This document shows positions 42,993-53,894 of a DNA stretch of 64,000 nucleotides, piece by piece. The DNA is taken from NCBI GenBank assembly GCA_024278215.1, contig JAJRTR010000138.1, positions 1 through 64,000 on the forward strand, read 5' to 3'. Both the position numbers and the translations under genes were made by a program. Numbering within the stretch: position 1 is the stretch's first letter; each line of letters begins with the position of its first letter. Source of the DNA: a bacterium (lineage in GTDB: Bacteria > UBP15 > UBA6099 > JAJRTR01). The notes below the pieces were generated by a model. That model did not search any database. It had not been told where the DNA came from and worked only from the letters and a program-made list of their open reading frames with translations.

Positions 42993-43026
42993 ACGTTATA
43001 CCGTCCGGAACAGGAGCGTTTTGCGG

Positions 43027-45492
43027 ATGAAATATTTCAGAGCAACTATCGCGATAATTGTAATGCTTATGGTTCCCTCTTCGGTCTTTGCGATGCAGCT
43101 TATCGTTGACAAAACGCCGTCGCGCATTTCAGCTGAGTGCGATTATTACAGCTTTGCAATAGACCTTGATATGGGCGTGTGGGATGTCGACTGGAGTGAC
43201 GGCAGGCCGCTGGTGAGAAACGCTTATGCAATGTGGTCGGTGACATTGCCATCCGGTCCGGGAGTGTTCCCCCTTGCGGGGAAAATGAAACGTGAAGCAC
43301 GGATCGAGAACTTTATCGACCGCCTCGGCGAAGGCAAACAGGTGATCATCGGCTCGCGGCGCGACGGTGTGCCGCTTTCGGCGACAACTGTTTTTCGCTT
43401 CTATAACGGAGCGCCCTTTATTATTGTCATTCAGAGACTACACAACATGTCCGCGGCACCGGTGGGAGTCAGCAAGGCAAATCCGCTCATTACGGAATCG
43501 GAACGCGGCGGCGGTTTTTACCCCGGTCCGGACCCGGACCGTGTGTGGGTGCTCGAGAACGGCTATAAGCGGATGTTCGATTTCTTTGTGCGATGCGTCC
43601 GCGGCGTCGAAAGGGTCGACTCGAACTGGGACGCCGCTTACTATGACCGCCGCACACGCCGCACTTCGATTATCGGTTTCATCACAACAAACAGAAGTTA
43701 TGTCTCCGTCCGCTCGTACTACAACGCGGACAACTCGCGCGAGATAGACAACTGGCGGCCACTGAGTTCGCTGAAAGCTGAAGCCAAATACGAGCCTGCT
43801 ACAACGATCGAAAGCGGCGGGACGATCGAGACGGAACGCCTCTATATCGGGCTTTCAACAGAAACAATGCCGCACCCGACACTCGAACGTTTCGCAGATG
43901 CCGTCGCTCTCCAGTACAACATAAAAAAATGGCGGGGCGACATGCCCAACGGCTGGAATATATGGGCGACGAAATATCATCACGAGTTCAACGAAGACGT
44001 CATACTCGAAAACGCGCGCCGGGCGGCTGAAAAAATCAAGCCGTTCGGAATGAATACTTTCCAGATCGACGACGGCTACCAGCGCGCGTCCGGCGACTGG
44101 TTCGGAAATGAGAATTTCCCACACGGCATGGGCTGGATCGCAGGCAAAATAAAGAAACTCGGTTTCCATCCCGGGATATGGATACAGCCGTTCTGCATAT
44201 CCGCTTCGAGCAAACTCGCCGCCGAACACCCCGACTGGATCGCACCTAAAAGCAAACTCGGCGAGGAGATGATTCCGAAAGACTGGCTCATACTCGATCC
44301 GACGCATCCCGATGTGCAGAAGTGGCTCGACGACACGTTCCGTCGCTACACACGCGAATGGGGCTACCAGTTTATTAAAATCGATTTCATATATTTCGTC
44401 CTGCTGGGCAAGCAGTATTATGATCCCGACGCGACTGCTGTCGACGCATATCGCGCAGGAGTGAAAATAATACGCGATGCAATGCCCGACGACACTTTTC
44501 TGATCGCCGTCGGTGTGCCGACAGCAAACAGCGCGGGCCTTGTCGACGGGATGCGCCTCGGGCTCGACATCACGCCGGAATGGGGCGACGGCGAGGGCTA
44601 TGCGGAGCAGGGAGTGAAGCCGATGGTGCGCAATGTGGCACGCCGCTACTATCTCAATCACCGCGTTTGGGTCAATCACCCCGACATGTTCTACCTCGGC
44701 AGTCAGGAAGAAGATCAGCGCTGGGGGCACAGGCTCACTTTTGAAGAAGCGCGCACCTATGCCACACTCGCCTCAATCGAGGGCGGCATAATAAAAATCG
44801 GCGACTCCTTCGTCGGCCTCGACAAGCGCCGGACTGACCTGCTGCGAAGGCTGTTGCCGGCATATCCGCACGCCGCGCGCCCGGTCGACCTGTTCGAGAA
44901 GCTATATCCCGAAGTCTGGCACCTGAAGATCAACAAGTCCGGTTTGAACTACGATGTGCTCACCCTTTTCAACTGGGGCCGCAACCGAATCTGGGGCAAA
45001 GTCGTCGAGGAAGCAGACAGGGATATAATGGTGAACATGGCGGACATCGGGTTGAGCCCGCTCCGCAAATATCTGGCGACGGAATTCTGGTCGGGCGAGT
45101 ATCTCGGCGAGTTCCGCGGCATAGTGCGCCTGCCTGTGAAAGCCCGCGACGTCAAGGTGCTCGCGCTGCACGAAAAACTCGACCGCCCGCAGTTTATCGG
45201 CACAAACCGGCATGTGACACAGGGCGCGACGGACATCGACTGGATAACGTGGATGCCTGAGAGCAATTCTTTGCGCGGCAGCCAGGAGATCGCGCCGGGT
45301 TTCGAGTACAGACTGATGTTCCATGTGCCGGATGGATACGAGCCGACAGCCGCGACGCTCGGCGGCGAACCTGTCGAGTTCGATTTCGCGCGTCCCGTGC
45401 TCACCGTGAAATTCGATTCCGCCGCAGCGTGCCGTAAAGCCTGGGAAATAGTTTTTGAAATAAAGCAATCAGCAGTTGAACGAAAACCCTGA
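43027..45492 (+). CDS. secreted alpha-galactosidase-like glycoside hydrolase (GH36-like)
   Basis: Signal peptide; FGMNTFQIDDGYQRASGDW; YQFIKIDFIYFVLLG; LGLDITPEW. ATG at 43027 preferred over the ORF-track start. Confidence 0.85.
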   Translation: MKYFRATIAIIVMLMVPSSVFAMQLIVDKTPSRISAECDYYSFAIDLDMGVWDVDWSDGRPLVRNAYAMWSVTLPSGPGVFPLAGKMKREARIENFIDRLGEGKQVIIGSRRDGVPLSATTVFRFYNGAPFIIVIQRLHNMSAAPVGVSKANPLITESERGGGFYPGPDPDRVWVLENGYKRMFDFFVRCVRGVERVDSNWDAAYYDRRTRRTSIIGFITTNRSYVSVRSYYNADNSREIDNWRPLSSLKAEAKYEPATTIESGGTIETERLYIGLSTETMPHPTLERFADAVALQYNIKKWRGDMPNGWNIWATKYHHEFNEDVILENARRAAEKIKPFGMNTFQIDDGYQRASGDWFGNENFPHGMGWIAGKIKKLGFHPGIWIQPFCISASSKLAAEHPDWIAPKSKLGEEMIPKDWLILDPTHPDVQKWLDDTFRRYTREWGYQFIKIDFIYFVLLGKQYYDPDATAVDAYRAGVKIIRDAMPDDTFLIAVGVPTANSAGLVDGMRLGLDITPEWGDGEGYAEQGVKPMVRNVARRYYLNHRVWVNHPDMFYLGSQEEDQRWGHRLTFEEARTYATLASIEGGIIKIGDSFVGLDKRRTDLLRRLLPAYPHAARPVDLFEKLYPEVWHLKINKSGLNYDVLTLFNWGRNRIWGKVVEEADRDIMVNMADIGLSPLRKYLATEFWSGEYLGEFRGIVRLPVKARDVKVLALHEKLDRPQFIGTNRHVTQGATDIDWITWMPESNSLRGSQEIAPGFEYRLMFHVPDGYEPTAATLGGEPVEFDFARPVLTVKFDSAAACRKAWEIVFEIKQSAVERKP

Positions 45493-45693
45493 AAGACCTA
45501 TTAATAAAGTAAGAATTCATGAAAAGTGCAAGCGAAGATCGGCAATTCAATAAGACAGCAATAATCACGAACACAAAATATTGCAATAAAAAGACCGTTA
45601 TCTTCGAAATAGCATCTTGAAAAGTGGTTGAGCGAAAAACTGCTCCGCAGAGCCGGTTTTTGTTCAGCCGCTAAATTAACCTGGAGGCATACA

Positions 45694-46659
45694 ATGTTAA
45701 AAACGAAAGTTACAGAAATGCTCGGCATCGAACATCCCATAATAGGCGGGACGATGATGTGGATATCGAAGGGCGAGTTCGTCGCATCGATAAGCGAAGC
45801 AGGCGCGCTGGGCGTTCTCGCTTCGGCTATCTACCAGAGCCGGGCGGAGTTCCGCGACGAGCTGCAAAAGGTCAAGTCGCTGACATCGAAACCGTTTTCG
45901 GTAAACATCAACATGTTCCCGTCAATGAGACCGATCGACAACAACGACTACATCGATATTCTGCTCGATGAAGGCGTGAGAATCGTCGAGACATCCGGCC
46001 ACCAGGCGCCAACCGAGTACCTGCCGCGCCTCAAGGAAGCCGGCTGCCTGTGTATCCACAAATGTGTCGGTGTGAAGTATGCGAAAAAAGTTGCCGCCCT
46101 CGGCGAAGACATCGTCACAGTCGTCGGATACGAAAACGGCGGCGCGTCGGGCAATCTCGGCATAGGCTCGTTCGTGCTGATACCGGCTGTTGTAGACGCG
46201 CTGGATATACCCGTCATCGGCGGCGGCGGTGTGGCGGACGGGCGTGGTCTGTACTCGATGCTCGCGCTGGGCGCGGAGGGTGTCATCATGGGCACACGCC
46301 TGCTGCTTTCCGAAGAATGCCCGATACACAACGATCTGAAGGCTGCGCTGCTCGAGGCGAAGGAAACCGACACAAAGCTGGTAATGAAGAGCATCAACGC
46401 AGTGCATCGCGTGTGGGACAACGAAGCTGCGAGGAAAACACTCGAACTGGAAGCAAAGGGTGGTCAGCTCAACGACCTGCTCCAGTACATCGGCGGCGAA
46501 AAAGCGAAAATCATGTACGACGAAGGCAAACTCGACGCCGGTATCGTCGCCACCGGGCAGTGCATAGGCCTTATAAATGAAATATTGCCTATGAAAGACC
46601 TCATCGCCGGTGTGGTAAAAGAGGCGGAGGCAGTCAGGGACAAGCTCGCGAAGATTTAG
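45694..46659 (+). CDS. NAD(P)H-dependent flavin oxidoreductase / nitronate monooxygenase family
   Basis: MLGIEHPIIGGTMMW; VVGYENGGASGNLGIGSF; VIGGGGVADGRGL; ggagg RBS upstream of ATG 45694. Confidence 0.9.
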   Translation: MLKTKVTEMLGIEHPIIGGTMMWISKGEFVASISEAGALGVLASAIYQSRAEFRDELQKVKSLTSKPFSVNINMFPSMRPIDNNDYIDILLDEGVRIVETSGHQAPTEYLPRLKEAGCLCIHKCVGVKYAKKVAALGEDIVTVVGYENGGASGNLGIGSFVLIPAVVDALDIPVIGGGGVADGRGLYSMLALGAEGVIMGTRLLLSEECPIHNDLKAALLEAKETDTKLVMKSINAVHRVWDNEAARKTLELEAKGGQLNDLLQYIGGEKAKIMYDEGKLDAGIVATGQCIGLINEILPMKDLIAGVVKEAEAVRDKLAKI

Positions 46660-46679
46660 AAATTGTGGAAATTGGGAAC

Positions 46680-46843
46680 CCGAGTCAGGTAGCGAGGTCG
46701 AACGAAATTGTTCGGAGCAAGGCGGAGGTGTGAAATCCCCGCAGGCGTACTCGCCGAGTACGTTGAGGATGATTTTGTGCCGACAACGCAGCTATGGGCA
46801 ATAGCAGCCGACCGCAGCAGAATCAGAATTTTGCAATCGGCTC
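46680..46843. mobile_element. MITE-like element, family A copy 5 (left terminus degraded)
   Basis: Strong internal identity to copies 1, 2 and 6; right TIR CAGAATTTTGCAATCGGCTC. Confidence 0.8.
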
Positions 46844-46883
46844 ATGTGTTATGTCTGGCAATTAAATCAAAGAGCAGTAAAAT

Positions 46884-48074
46884 ATGTTTATGATACGACT
46901 TGACTTTTCAGCCATGAGAAATAATATAAGATCATCTACTATGGCGCATTCCTTAAAGATGAAAAAAATTGTGTTTATTGTTGCGGCAATCATTCTGGTG
47001 GGCATGATAAATGTCTGTGCGGTTGCACAAAGCACGGGAGTGCCGCTGAAGCCGCCAACACGGTTCGGGGCGATAAGTTATCCCACATGGAGCCCTAAAG
47101 GCGATCTCGCGGCATTTGTGTACACAATAGGTGGAGACTCTGAAGTATACCTTGTGAATGCGGATGGGACGAAACTGAGGAATGTCAGTCGGAACAAGGC
47201 GATAGACACGAATCCGGTATGGAGCCCGGATGGAAAGACGCTGCTGTTCACATCCAGACGAAGCGGAAAAGCCGATATTTATTATATTGATCCGTATCAG
47301 GGCAGGAAGCCAAAGGCTAAAAAGCTGATAAAGGATCGTCAAAAAGGGGATAACCTGTGGCCGGCGTGGAGCCCGGACAGCAAGACCGTTGCGTTTTGCA
47401 GTTATGAAAAAGGGTATCCACTTGTATATTTTCTTGATGTTGCTGCCGGGACATCGGAGCAGTTTTTCGACAAGAGAGCGTGCTATCCGGCATTTTCGGC
47501 AGACGGCAAGCGGCTTGCGTTATCATCCGAAGGGGATATTTTTGTATTCAAGTTAAAAAACAAAAAGTCGAAGAATATTACGGAGAATCTGATCGAGGGA
47601 AACGCTGTTGATGATACACTGCCGGTGTGGGCGCCGCGGGGCACCCGCATAGCATTCATAGGGAGATATGAGGCATATTCATCTGAGATATATACAATCA
47701 GCGCCAACGGCAAGAAAGTGAGAAGGATAACGGATGATCTATTTGAAGATTTCATTCCAAGGTGGGGCCCTAAAGGAAAAGGAGTGATCTATTCAGCGTT
47801 TGTTGGAGGCCGCCCGCCGGAGATCTTCGTTTCCGACCCGGAGAGCCCCGAGAAAACAAGGCTTACAGATAACCATATTGTGGAGATGAGCCCGGTGTTT
47901 TCTCCTGATGGTCGAACGATATTGTTTGTGAAACGTACGAATATTCAGGACGATCTTTACATAATGGATAGTAACGGAGAAAATGTTCGGAAATTTCTTC
48001 ATGAAAAACTACCGACTGTAAGAAACTACTATGACAGGCAAAAACAGAAAAAAAAGGAACAATACAGACAGTGA
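46884..48074 (+). CDS. TolB-like/PD40 beta-propeller secreted protein
   Basis: Repeated YPTWSPKGDLAAFV, NPVWSPDGKTLLFTSRRSGKADIYYID blades; signal peptide. Confidence 0.88.
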   Translation: MFMIRLDFSAMRNNIRSSTMAHSLKMKKIVFIVAAIILVGMINVCAVAQSTGVPLKPPTRFGAISYPTWSPKGDLAAFVYTIGGDSEVYLVNADGTKLRNVSRNKAIDTNPVWSPDGKTLLFTSRRSGKADIYYIDPYQGRKPKAKKLIKDRQKGDNLWPAWSPDSKTVAFCSYEKGYPLVYFLDVAAGTSEQFFDKRACYPAFSADGKRLALSSEGDIFVFKLKNKKSKNITENLIEGNAVDDTLPVWAPRGTRIAFIGRYEAYSSEIYTISANGKKVRRITDDLFEDFIPRWGPKGKGVIYSAFVGGRPPEIFVSDPESPEKTRLTDNHIVEMSPVFSPDGRTILFVKRTNIQDDLYIMDSNGENVRKFLHEKLPTVRNYYDRQKQKKKEQYRQ

Positions 48075-48322
48075 GTAATAATCTTAAACAATTTGATGCT
48101 GTTTATTCGGAAAAGAGCAGGGGGATTCTGGACCGTATATTCGGTGAATTCACACCGGAACGGGACAGAGTGCGGCTTACGAGGCCCAAGCGGGAGCGTG
48201 AGATCATCTTTGTGGTGGACTATGAAGATCGCTGTCAATATGAAAGTGTGCTGGCAGCGTTGTGCAAATGGCTTAAGAAAGAAGGAACCTTCGAGGACCT
48301 GAACGATCTCATGCTGCACTGA
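48071..48322 (+). CDS. small conserved-looking protein of unknown function
   Basis: GTG start overlaps the preceding stop (GTGA), suggesting translational coupling; no family recognised. Confidence 0.55.
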   Translation: MSNNLKQFDAVYSEKSRGILDRIFGEFTPERDRVRLTRPKREREIIFVVDYEDRCQYESVLAALCKWLKKEGTFEDLNDLMLH

Positions 48323-48416
48323 ACGACACGAGGCGCGGATGCCCTCGTTTATTGCGAAGCTCGGGTTTCTCCCGCTGCGTGCGGCGGGGTTTATTGCGAG
48401 GATTGCGCTTTTTGTG

Positions 48417-48556
48417 ACGTTGCGATTCGGGATCGGTCACATATATGCTGCTTCCGCAAGAGGTCGGCGTCGCCGGTCGCTTCCTCACCACTCACTTGCC
48501 GCGCCTTTTATTACAGGCATTCTCCCGATTTTTTACCCGCTTTTGTGAAATATGCG
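48417..48556. repeat. Family B dispersed element, partial copy
   Basis: GGGATCGGTCACA...CCGGTCGCTTCCTCACCACTCACTTGCCGCGCC...CATTCTCCCGATT matches 53083-53285 and the reverse of 54792-54997. Confidence 0.8.
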
Positions 48557-48580
48557 TGATGCTGAACAGTATTGGTGTTG

Positions 48581-49324
48581 TCATCGGCTGCCCGGCGCGC
48601 CGTCGATGCTCCAGAGGTTCTGGTGGCGCAGCTTTATGCCGGGGTTGAGTTCCAGAGCAGCTTTGAAGTGTTTGTTGGCGCGTTTTTCGTTTCCTGTTTT
48701 CAAGTACATGATACCGAGATGGTTGTGGACGGCGGCGTTGGATGGATCGAGTTCGAGGGCTCTGCGCATGTGCTCGATGGCGTGGACGACATCGCCGAGA
48801 TGGTGGCGGCAGATGCCGAGCGCCTGGTGCGATTCCGGGAGTTCGGGGAATATTGCGATGGATTTTTCGAGGAAGCCGACTGCGTCCTCGTAGCGCCCGA
48901 GGTCGCGCGCGAGCACTATGCCGATCATCATCAGCGCAACCGGATTGCGTTTGTCAAGCTTCAGCGCCATCCTGAATGTCGTAATCGCGTTTTCGATCTG
49001 GTTGTCCTCGATGAGAAGTCGGCCCATGTTTATGAATATATCCGGATCGTTCGGCCTGAATGCGAGAAGTTTTCGGAAGACCTTCGCGCTCCGGCTGTTC
49101 TGCTTCAACTGCGCAAGGCAGACGCCGAGGTTGTACAAAGCGCCCTGATTTTCAGGGTCATGCGCGAGTACTTTTCTTAAACATGCGCAGGCACGCTCGT
49201 GCTTGCCCTCGCGTGCAAGGTTCAGCCCTTCGATATATAATTTCTCAACTTCGTGGGTTCCCAGAATGATGTCTGTCATATTGCTCGTTATCCGGCACAG
49301 AGATGGTCCGTCCGCATTTTTCAC
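48581..49324 (-). CDS. tetratricopeptide repeat protein
   Basis: Repeated TPR units, e.g. GALYNLGVCLAQLKQNSRSAKVFRKLLAFRPNDPDIFINMGRLLIEDNQIENAI. Confidence 0.9.
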   Translation of the reverse strand: MKNADGPSLCRITSNMTDIILGTHEVEKLYIEGLNLAREGKHERACACLRKVLAHDPENQGALYNLGVCLAQLKQNSRSAKVFRKLLAFRPNDPDIFINMGRLLIEDNQIENAITTFRMALKLDKRNPVALMMIGIVLARDLGRYEDAVGFLEKSIAIFPELPESHQALGICRHHLGDVVHAIEHMRRALELDPSNAAVHNHLGIMYLKTGNEKRANKHFKAALELNPGIKLRHQNLWSIDGAPGSR

Positions 49325-49359
49325 CGATGCGGGATAGTGGCGCGAATCATAGATGTCTC

Positions 49360-50655
49360 TCAGAATGGATGTCCTGTGAAAAAAAGAGTAGCATAAGCGG
49401 TGTGGTCGCCGCGTGCAAGGGTTTGCGAGTCTTTATCGCGCGCGAATTTTGTGTAGAATCTGACCCTCAGGCCATCGGGCCGCGCTTTCGCGTCCGCGCT
49501 TGTCCCCGTACCGTCTTCTTTTTTTGCGCCGCCCTTATCCTGAAAAACTTTGAAAGGGACCTTCCACAGTATGTTTTTGTTATAGAAATCCGCGACGATG
49601 CCCGAGTTTTCGACCGGCGAGCGCGACGGCAGAATCGGCGTCGAACCGGCCGACGCTCCCAGGAGTCCTCTCGCTGCGAGCTGATCGTAGAGTCTGCTGA
49701 AATACTCGGGCATCTCCTGATTTTGTGCACGCAACTGCTTCATGAAAGCGGCAAGTTCGAGTATGTTTCTTATATCGTACTCGAGGTTGAAAGGGATGCC
49801 GCGGTTGGTGGGATTCTTTCGTATGATGGTCGTAAAGTCGTAGTTCGAATAGTAGTGGTACATCCCGCGCCCGAGGCGGCAGTTGAGGTCCGACGTGCCG
49901 GGCGGAATCATGCGGAGAATATAAAAGTTCATGCCCGGCTTGATCGTGTAATACGGATACGTTTCGCCCGATACCTCGAGATCGAAATACAAATAATCAC
50001 CAATGACCGTTGCGGATGTTTGTCTTATATCCCGGTCCCGCGAATGGTAATAATCGGTGGTGGAACTCCATCGCTCTTCGACCGGATCGTCTACAAGCGG
50101 CATCCGGTAAGCTTTTATGTATGCGAGACCTTTTTCGTGCGCCGGTATCTCTGCCGTAACATTTCCAAATGAATCGTAGGCCCTGAAATATATTATTGAT
50201 TCCTTTTCGCCATGTGCGCCGTCGCCGTCTTTTGATGCTGCCAGCTCGACTTCGCCTTCCCATCTGCCTGTTTTTTTATCCTGCTCGAGCTGGAATTCGT
50301 TTCCAGTACCGTCCGCGCGCACCAGGGCGCCCGTCACGGACAGCACTGTGCAGGCCCAGGGCGCATGTGTCGTCACCGGCGCCTGAAGCGACACCCGCAG
50401 GGGCGATGTCGCCGTGTCGCCTGCGCGTGTGATGTTTACATCTTTGAACTCGACAGTGCTCGGGAATATAAGCACATCGGGATAGCCTGTCCGCTGTATT
50501 CTTTCGCTCTGCGAAACGGGTGGCAACCTCTCGACAGAATCCCCGGAATCTTCGGGCCGGATAATCTGGTCCAGAGCTGCGGCCTGCGCGGCGATAACGC
50601 ACACGACCGACACAAGAAGCGAGCAGAAGAAAAAGAGATGTTTTTTAATCAGCAA
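49360..50655 (-). CDS. secreted protein of unknown function
   Basis: Signal peptide, long ORF overlapping the ilvD stop by 7 nt; no family recognised. Confidence 0.65.
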   Translation of the reverse strand: MLIKKHLFFFCSLLVSVVCVIAAQAAALDQIIRPEDSGDSVERLPPVSQSERIQRTGYPDVLIFPSTVEFKDVNITRAGDTATSPLRVSLQAPVTTHAPWACTVLSVTGALVRADGTGNEFQLEQDKKTGRWEGEVELAASKDGDGAHGEKESIIYFRAYDSFGNVTAEIPAHEKGLAYIKAYRMPLVDDPVEERWSSTTDYYHSRDRDIRQTSATVIGDYLYFDLEVSGETYPYYTIKPGMNFYILRMIPPGTSDLNCRLGRGMYHYYSNYDFTTIIRKNPTNRGIPFNLEYDIRNILELAAFMKQLRAQNQEMPEYFSRLYDQLAARGLLGASAGSTPILPSRSPVENSGIVADFYNKNILWKVPFKVFQDKGGAKKEDGTGTSADAKARPDGLRVRFYTKFARDKDSQTLARGDHTAYATLFFTGHPF

Positions 50656-52316
50656 GGAAGTCTGCCTCCGAGCTCCGCTCCGTCGGCGAATCTGCCGTAG
50701 AAGCCGATAAAGCCGCCGGCACGGGGTTTGTCGGGCGGAGTTGCTTTCGCAAGACGTTTATTTATTTCAGTTTTTGTCAGTTTCACATTCAGCCGGCGCG
50801 CCGGTATATCGATCTCGATAATGTCGCCGTCGCGAACCGCCGCGATAGGCCCGCCGCGTGCCGCCTCCGGCGCTACATGGCCGATACACGGTCCACGTGT
50901 CGCGCCGCTGTAACGACCGTCCGTCACCATGGCCACGGAATCCCCCAGGCCCATGCCCACAAGCATCGCCGCCGGTATCGACATCTCTCTCATGCCCGGC
51001 CCGCCGCGCGGCCCTTCATATCTTATCACAAGCACATCGCCCGCCTTAACCGTGTCCCGCTCGAGATGGTCGCGCACTTCCTCTTCCGACTCGAACACCA
51101 CGGCCGGTCCGCTGTGTTTCAGCATCGTCGGCCCGACCGCGCTCTGCTTCACAACAGCGCCGGCCGGCGCGAGATTCCCATGCAGCACCGCAATACCGCC
51201 TTCCCGCGCGAGCGGGTCGACGGCGGTTCGGATCACATCCCCGTCGGGTGCCGCCGCGCCGCGAAGCTGCGTGCCCAGTGTGCGTCCGAAAACAGTGAGC
51301 GCGTCAGTGTCGATCAGTCTGCCCAGCGCCTTGAGCAGTGTTTGCACGCCACCCGCGCGATGGAAGTCGAGCACCGTCACATCCGACGCCGGTTTGCATC
51401 GCACAAGCAGCGGGGTTTCACTGCTTGTGGCGTCGAAATCATCGAGTTCGAGCGGTAGGCCGAGTTCGAGCGCGAGCGCGAGCAAGTGAAGAACCGCGTT
51501 TGTCGAACCGCCCAGCGCCGCCAGTGTTCTCACGGCATTGTGCAGCGAGCCCGCCGTGACAACCTCGCTGAACGCGCGCCCCTTTTTCGCCATTCGTGCG
51601 GCATGGTCGCCGGTATCTTTCGCCATGCGCAGCCGCCCGGAGGCAACCGCCAGGCCCGTCGCCGCGCCGGGCAGAGACAACCCCATCGCCTCCACAATGC
51701 ACGCCATCGTGCAGGCCGTGCCCATCATGCTGCACGCGCCGTGGCTCGCGCACACGGAACGCTCCAGCGCAGCGAATTCCTTCTTAGTTATAATATTCGC
51801 GTTATATCTTCCGATCGCTTCCTTCACATCGCAGGTGACAAAAGTTTCACCCGCGTGTACGTAAGGCAGCATAGTACCGCCCGTTAGAAATATCGCGGGC
51901 AACCCCGTTCGCGCCGCGCCCATGAGCATGCCGGGAATAATCTTGTCGCAGGATGCCATGCACACCAGTGAATCGAAACCGCTCGCGCAGCTCATAAGCT
52001 CGACACTTGCCGCGACCACCTCCCGCGAAGGCAGCACCGCGTTCATACCGGGTCCCTGGGCGATGCCGTCGCAGGGCGCGATAGTGTTGAAAACAACAGG
52101 AGTGCCGCCCGCCGCCCACACGCCCGCCTTCACATGTTCGGCCAGCGAGTTCAGATGCGCATGCCCGGGGTTTGCCTCGGTCCACGAGCAGGCGATACCC
52201 ACCATCGGCTTCTTCAGGTCCCTCTCGCGGAAACCGCAGGCCATATACAGCGCACGCTCATAAGCGCCCTGCGCACCCGCGCCGCTTCTTCTTTTCAAAT
52301 CATTTCCGCCAGACAT
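50649..52316 (-). CDS. ilvD: dihydroxy-acid dehydratase
   Basis: [80 protein letters not shown]. Confidence 0.96.
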   Translation of the reverse strand: MSGGNDLKRRSGAGAQGAYERALYMACGFRERDLKKPMVGIACSWTEANPGHAHLNSLAEHVKAGVWAAGGTPVVFNTIAPCDGIAQGPGMNAVLPSREVVAASVELMSCASGFDSLVCMASCDKIIPGMLMGAARTGLPAIFLTGGTMLPYVHAGETFVTCDVKEAIGRYNANIITKKEFAALERSVCASHGACSMMGTACTMACIVEAMGLSLPGAATGLAVASGRLRMAKDTGDHAARMAKKGRAFSEVVTAGSLHNAVRTLAALGGSTNAVLHLLALALELGLPLELDDFDATSSETPLLVRCKPASDVTVLDFHRAGGVQTLLKALGRLIDTDALTVFGRTLGTQLRGAAAPDGDVIRTAVDPLAREGGIAVLHGNLAPAGAVVKQSAVGPTMLKHSGPAVVFESEEEVRDHLERDTVKAGDVLVIRYEGPRGGPGMREMSIPAAMLVGMGLGDSVAMVTDGRYSGATRGPCIGHVAPEAARGGPIAAVRDGDIIEIDIPARRLNVKLTKTEINKRLAKATPPDKPRAGGFIGFYGRFADGAELGGRLPC

Positions 52317-53082
52317 GCTTCCCTCTCTCCGATAACCCGCTAATTGTAACCCGAACAACAAACGATATGCAATGCCGGGCTCAGGATGATAAAGAAATAC
52401 TGAAAAGAGATCGGTGAACACCCCAGTTTCCACCATAATACTTTTCGCGACCAATCATTGTCACTGAATCGCCCTGAAGAATGCCTACACAACACAACCC
52501 GTTTCCACAGAGTAATGCCGCTTCCCTACAGAAACGCTGTTACTCTACAGAAACAGTATTTCCATGCCGTAACGCCGCTTCCGCTTGGAATCAGTGGTTT
52601 TTGTACAGAACCGGCATTGCTGTTTAGAATCATACGTTTTTCTCTACAACCAATCCGCTTCACAAAAAACACAACTCGCTTCTGGTCAGAAACTATTCGT
52701 TTTCGGACAGAAACACATATATAAAGAAAAGAAATAAGAAAAAGAAATTGTTTTATGTATAGAGCTAATTGCAAAATTGTACGTTTTTTTGAAACATGTG
52801 CAGAATTTCAAGAGAACACGGCCCGAAATCAAAGGGCAAATTCCAGTCATGACCCGAAATTAACTATCTGTATTCGCACAAGATATTAGCCGCTTCGCTA
52901 TTTGGTGTGAGTAGAATAATTATAGTGCGCTGACGGTGAAACTGACAATTTGGCAACGACAACTGTAGCGTTTACTTCAATTCCACCATCCTCTGGCAAT
53001 CCTTTAAAATTGCCGGGAAATGGTAATATTGTGGCAAACCCGGCTCGCAAGTTATGGAGGTTCCGTATGTGCGCCGAAGTTC

Positions 53083-53285
53083 TTAAACCGGATTTCTCAC
53101 AAAGAAATCCGGAAAATCGGGATAACGCATGTTCTACTACGTTGCGGCGGCGATTCTGGATCGGTCACACACCTGTATTTTGCGCAAGAGGCTGGCCGGC
53201 TGCTTCCTCACCACTCACTTGCCGCGCCATGTATTACAGGTATCCTCCCGATTATTGGCCCGCATTGGTGAAATAAGCGGGTTAA
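53083..53285. repeat. Family B dispersed element, near-full copy
   Basis: Inverted relative to 54792-54997; ends TTAAACCGG... and ...GCGGGTTAA. Confidence 0.82.
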
Positions 53286-53444
53286 GGTGAACGCAGAGCG
53301 TTCAGTCCCTGCGTTCCGGGTCGGAACCCCGGAACGAGAAAAACTCATTTTACCCAACACGATTCAGCGGAGAGCCAGATATTATTTGTAATACACCCTG
53401 AAGTGCGAAATTGCAATAAGGCTGTGTGTTTTTACAGCAAAGAA

Positions 53445-53472
53445 AAAACGCCCATTTTATTGGGCGTTTTCT
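53445..53472 (-). terminator. rho-independent terminator downstream of tRNA-Leu
   Basis: AAAACGCCCA / TGGGCGTTTT stem adjacent to the tRNA 3' end. Confidence 0.8.
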
Positions 53473-53474
53473 TG

Positions 53475-53559
53475 TGCCGGTGAAGGGACTCGAACCCCCA
53501 CGTGCGCAAGGCACGGCAGATTTTGAGTCTACTGCGTCTACCAATTCCGCCACACCGGC
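53475..53559 (-). tRNA. tRNA-Leu (anticodon CAA)
   Basis: Reverse complement GCCGGTGTGGCGGAATTGGTAGACGCAGTAGACTCAAAATCTGC...GGGTTCGAGTCCCTTCACCGGCA. Confidence 0.94.
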
Positions 53560-53894
53560 TTTATATAAGCATATTGTAGAATTATGTCCTGCTGCGTCCG
53601 GACATAATTCTCCCCGACACATTATTGCAACAGTCTCTTTATTCTATCTCAAACCCTTCAATTTTACCAGAGTGCTGTTTTTACCGAAATCCACGATTGA
53701 GCCGTCCGGTTTTCTTGAATCACTCACGTGCCTGACATCAGGCAAGAAAATCTTGATGCGTGAAAAAAGCAACATCGTCGGACAGAGCCTCTTTTTCAGT
53801 TGCGGATTGCAGATATTATCGTGCGTATGGTGGTGGAAAAAATTCTTTTTGCACGGTTGTGATTGAAAAAGGCATTCATGTGGTAAATATACAT

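Noticed and set aside
46708-46893. ORFs encoding EYVEDDFVPTTQLWAIAADRSRIRILQ in several places (also 2935-3162, 2966-3148, 53760-54107)
   Set aside because: They are translations of the family A MITE rather than a protein family.
53426-53866. 146-aa ORF across tRNA-Leu
   Set aside because: VPVKGLEPPRAQGTADFESTAS is the familiar false translation of a tRNA-Leu gene.
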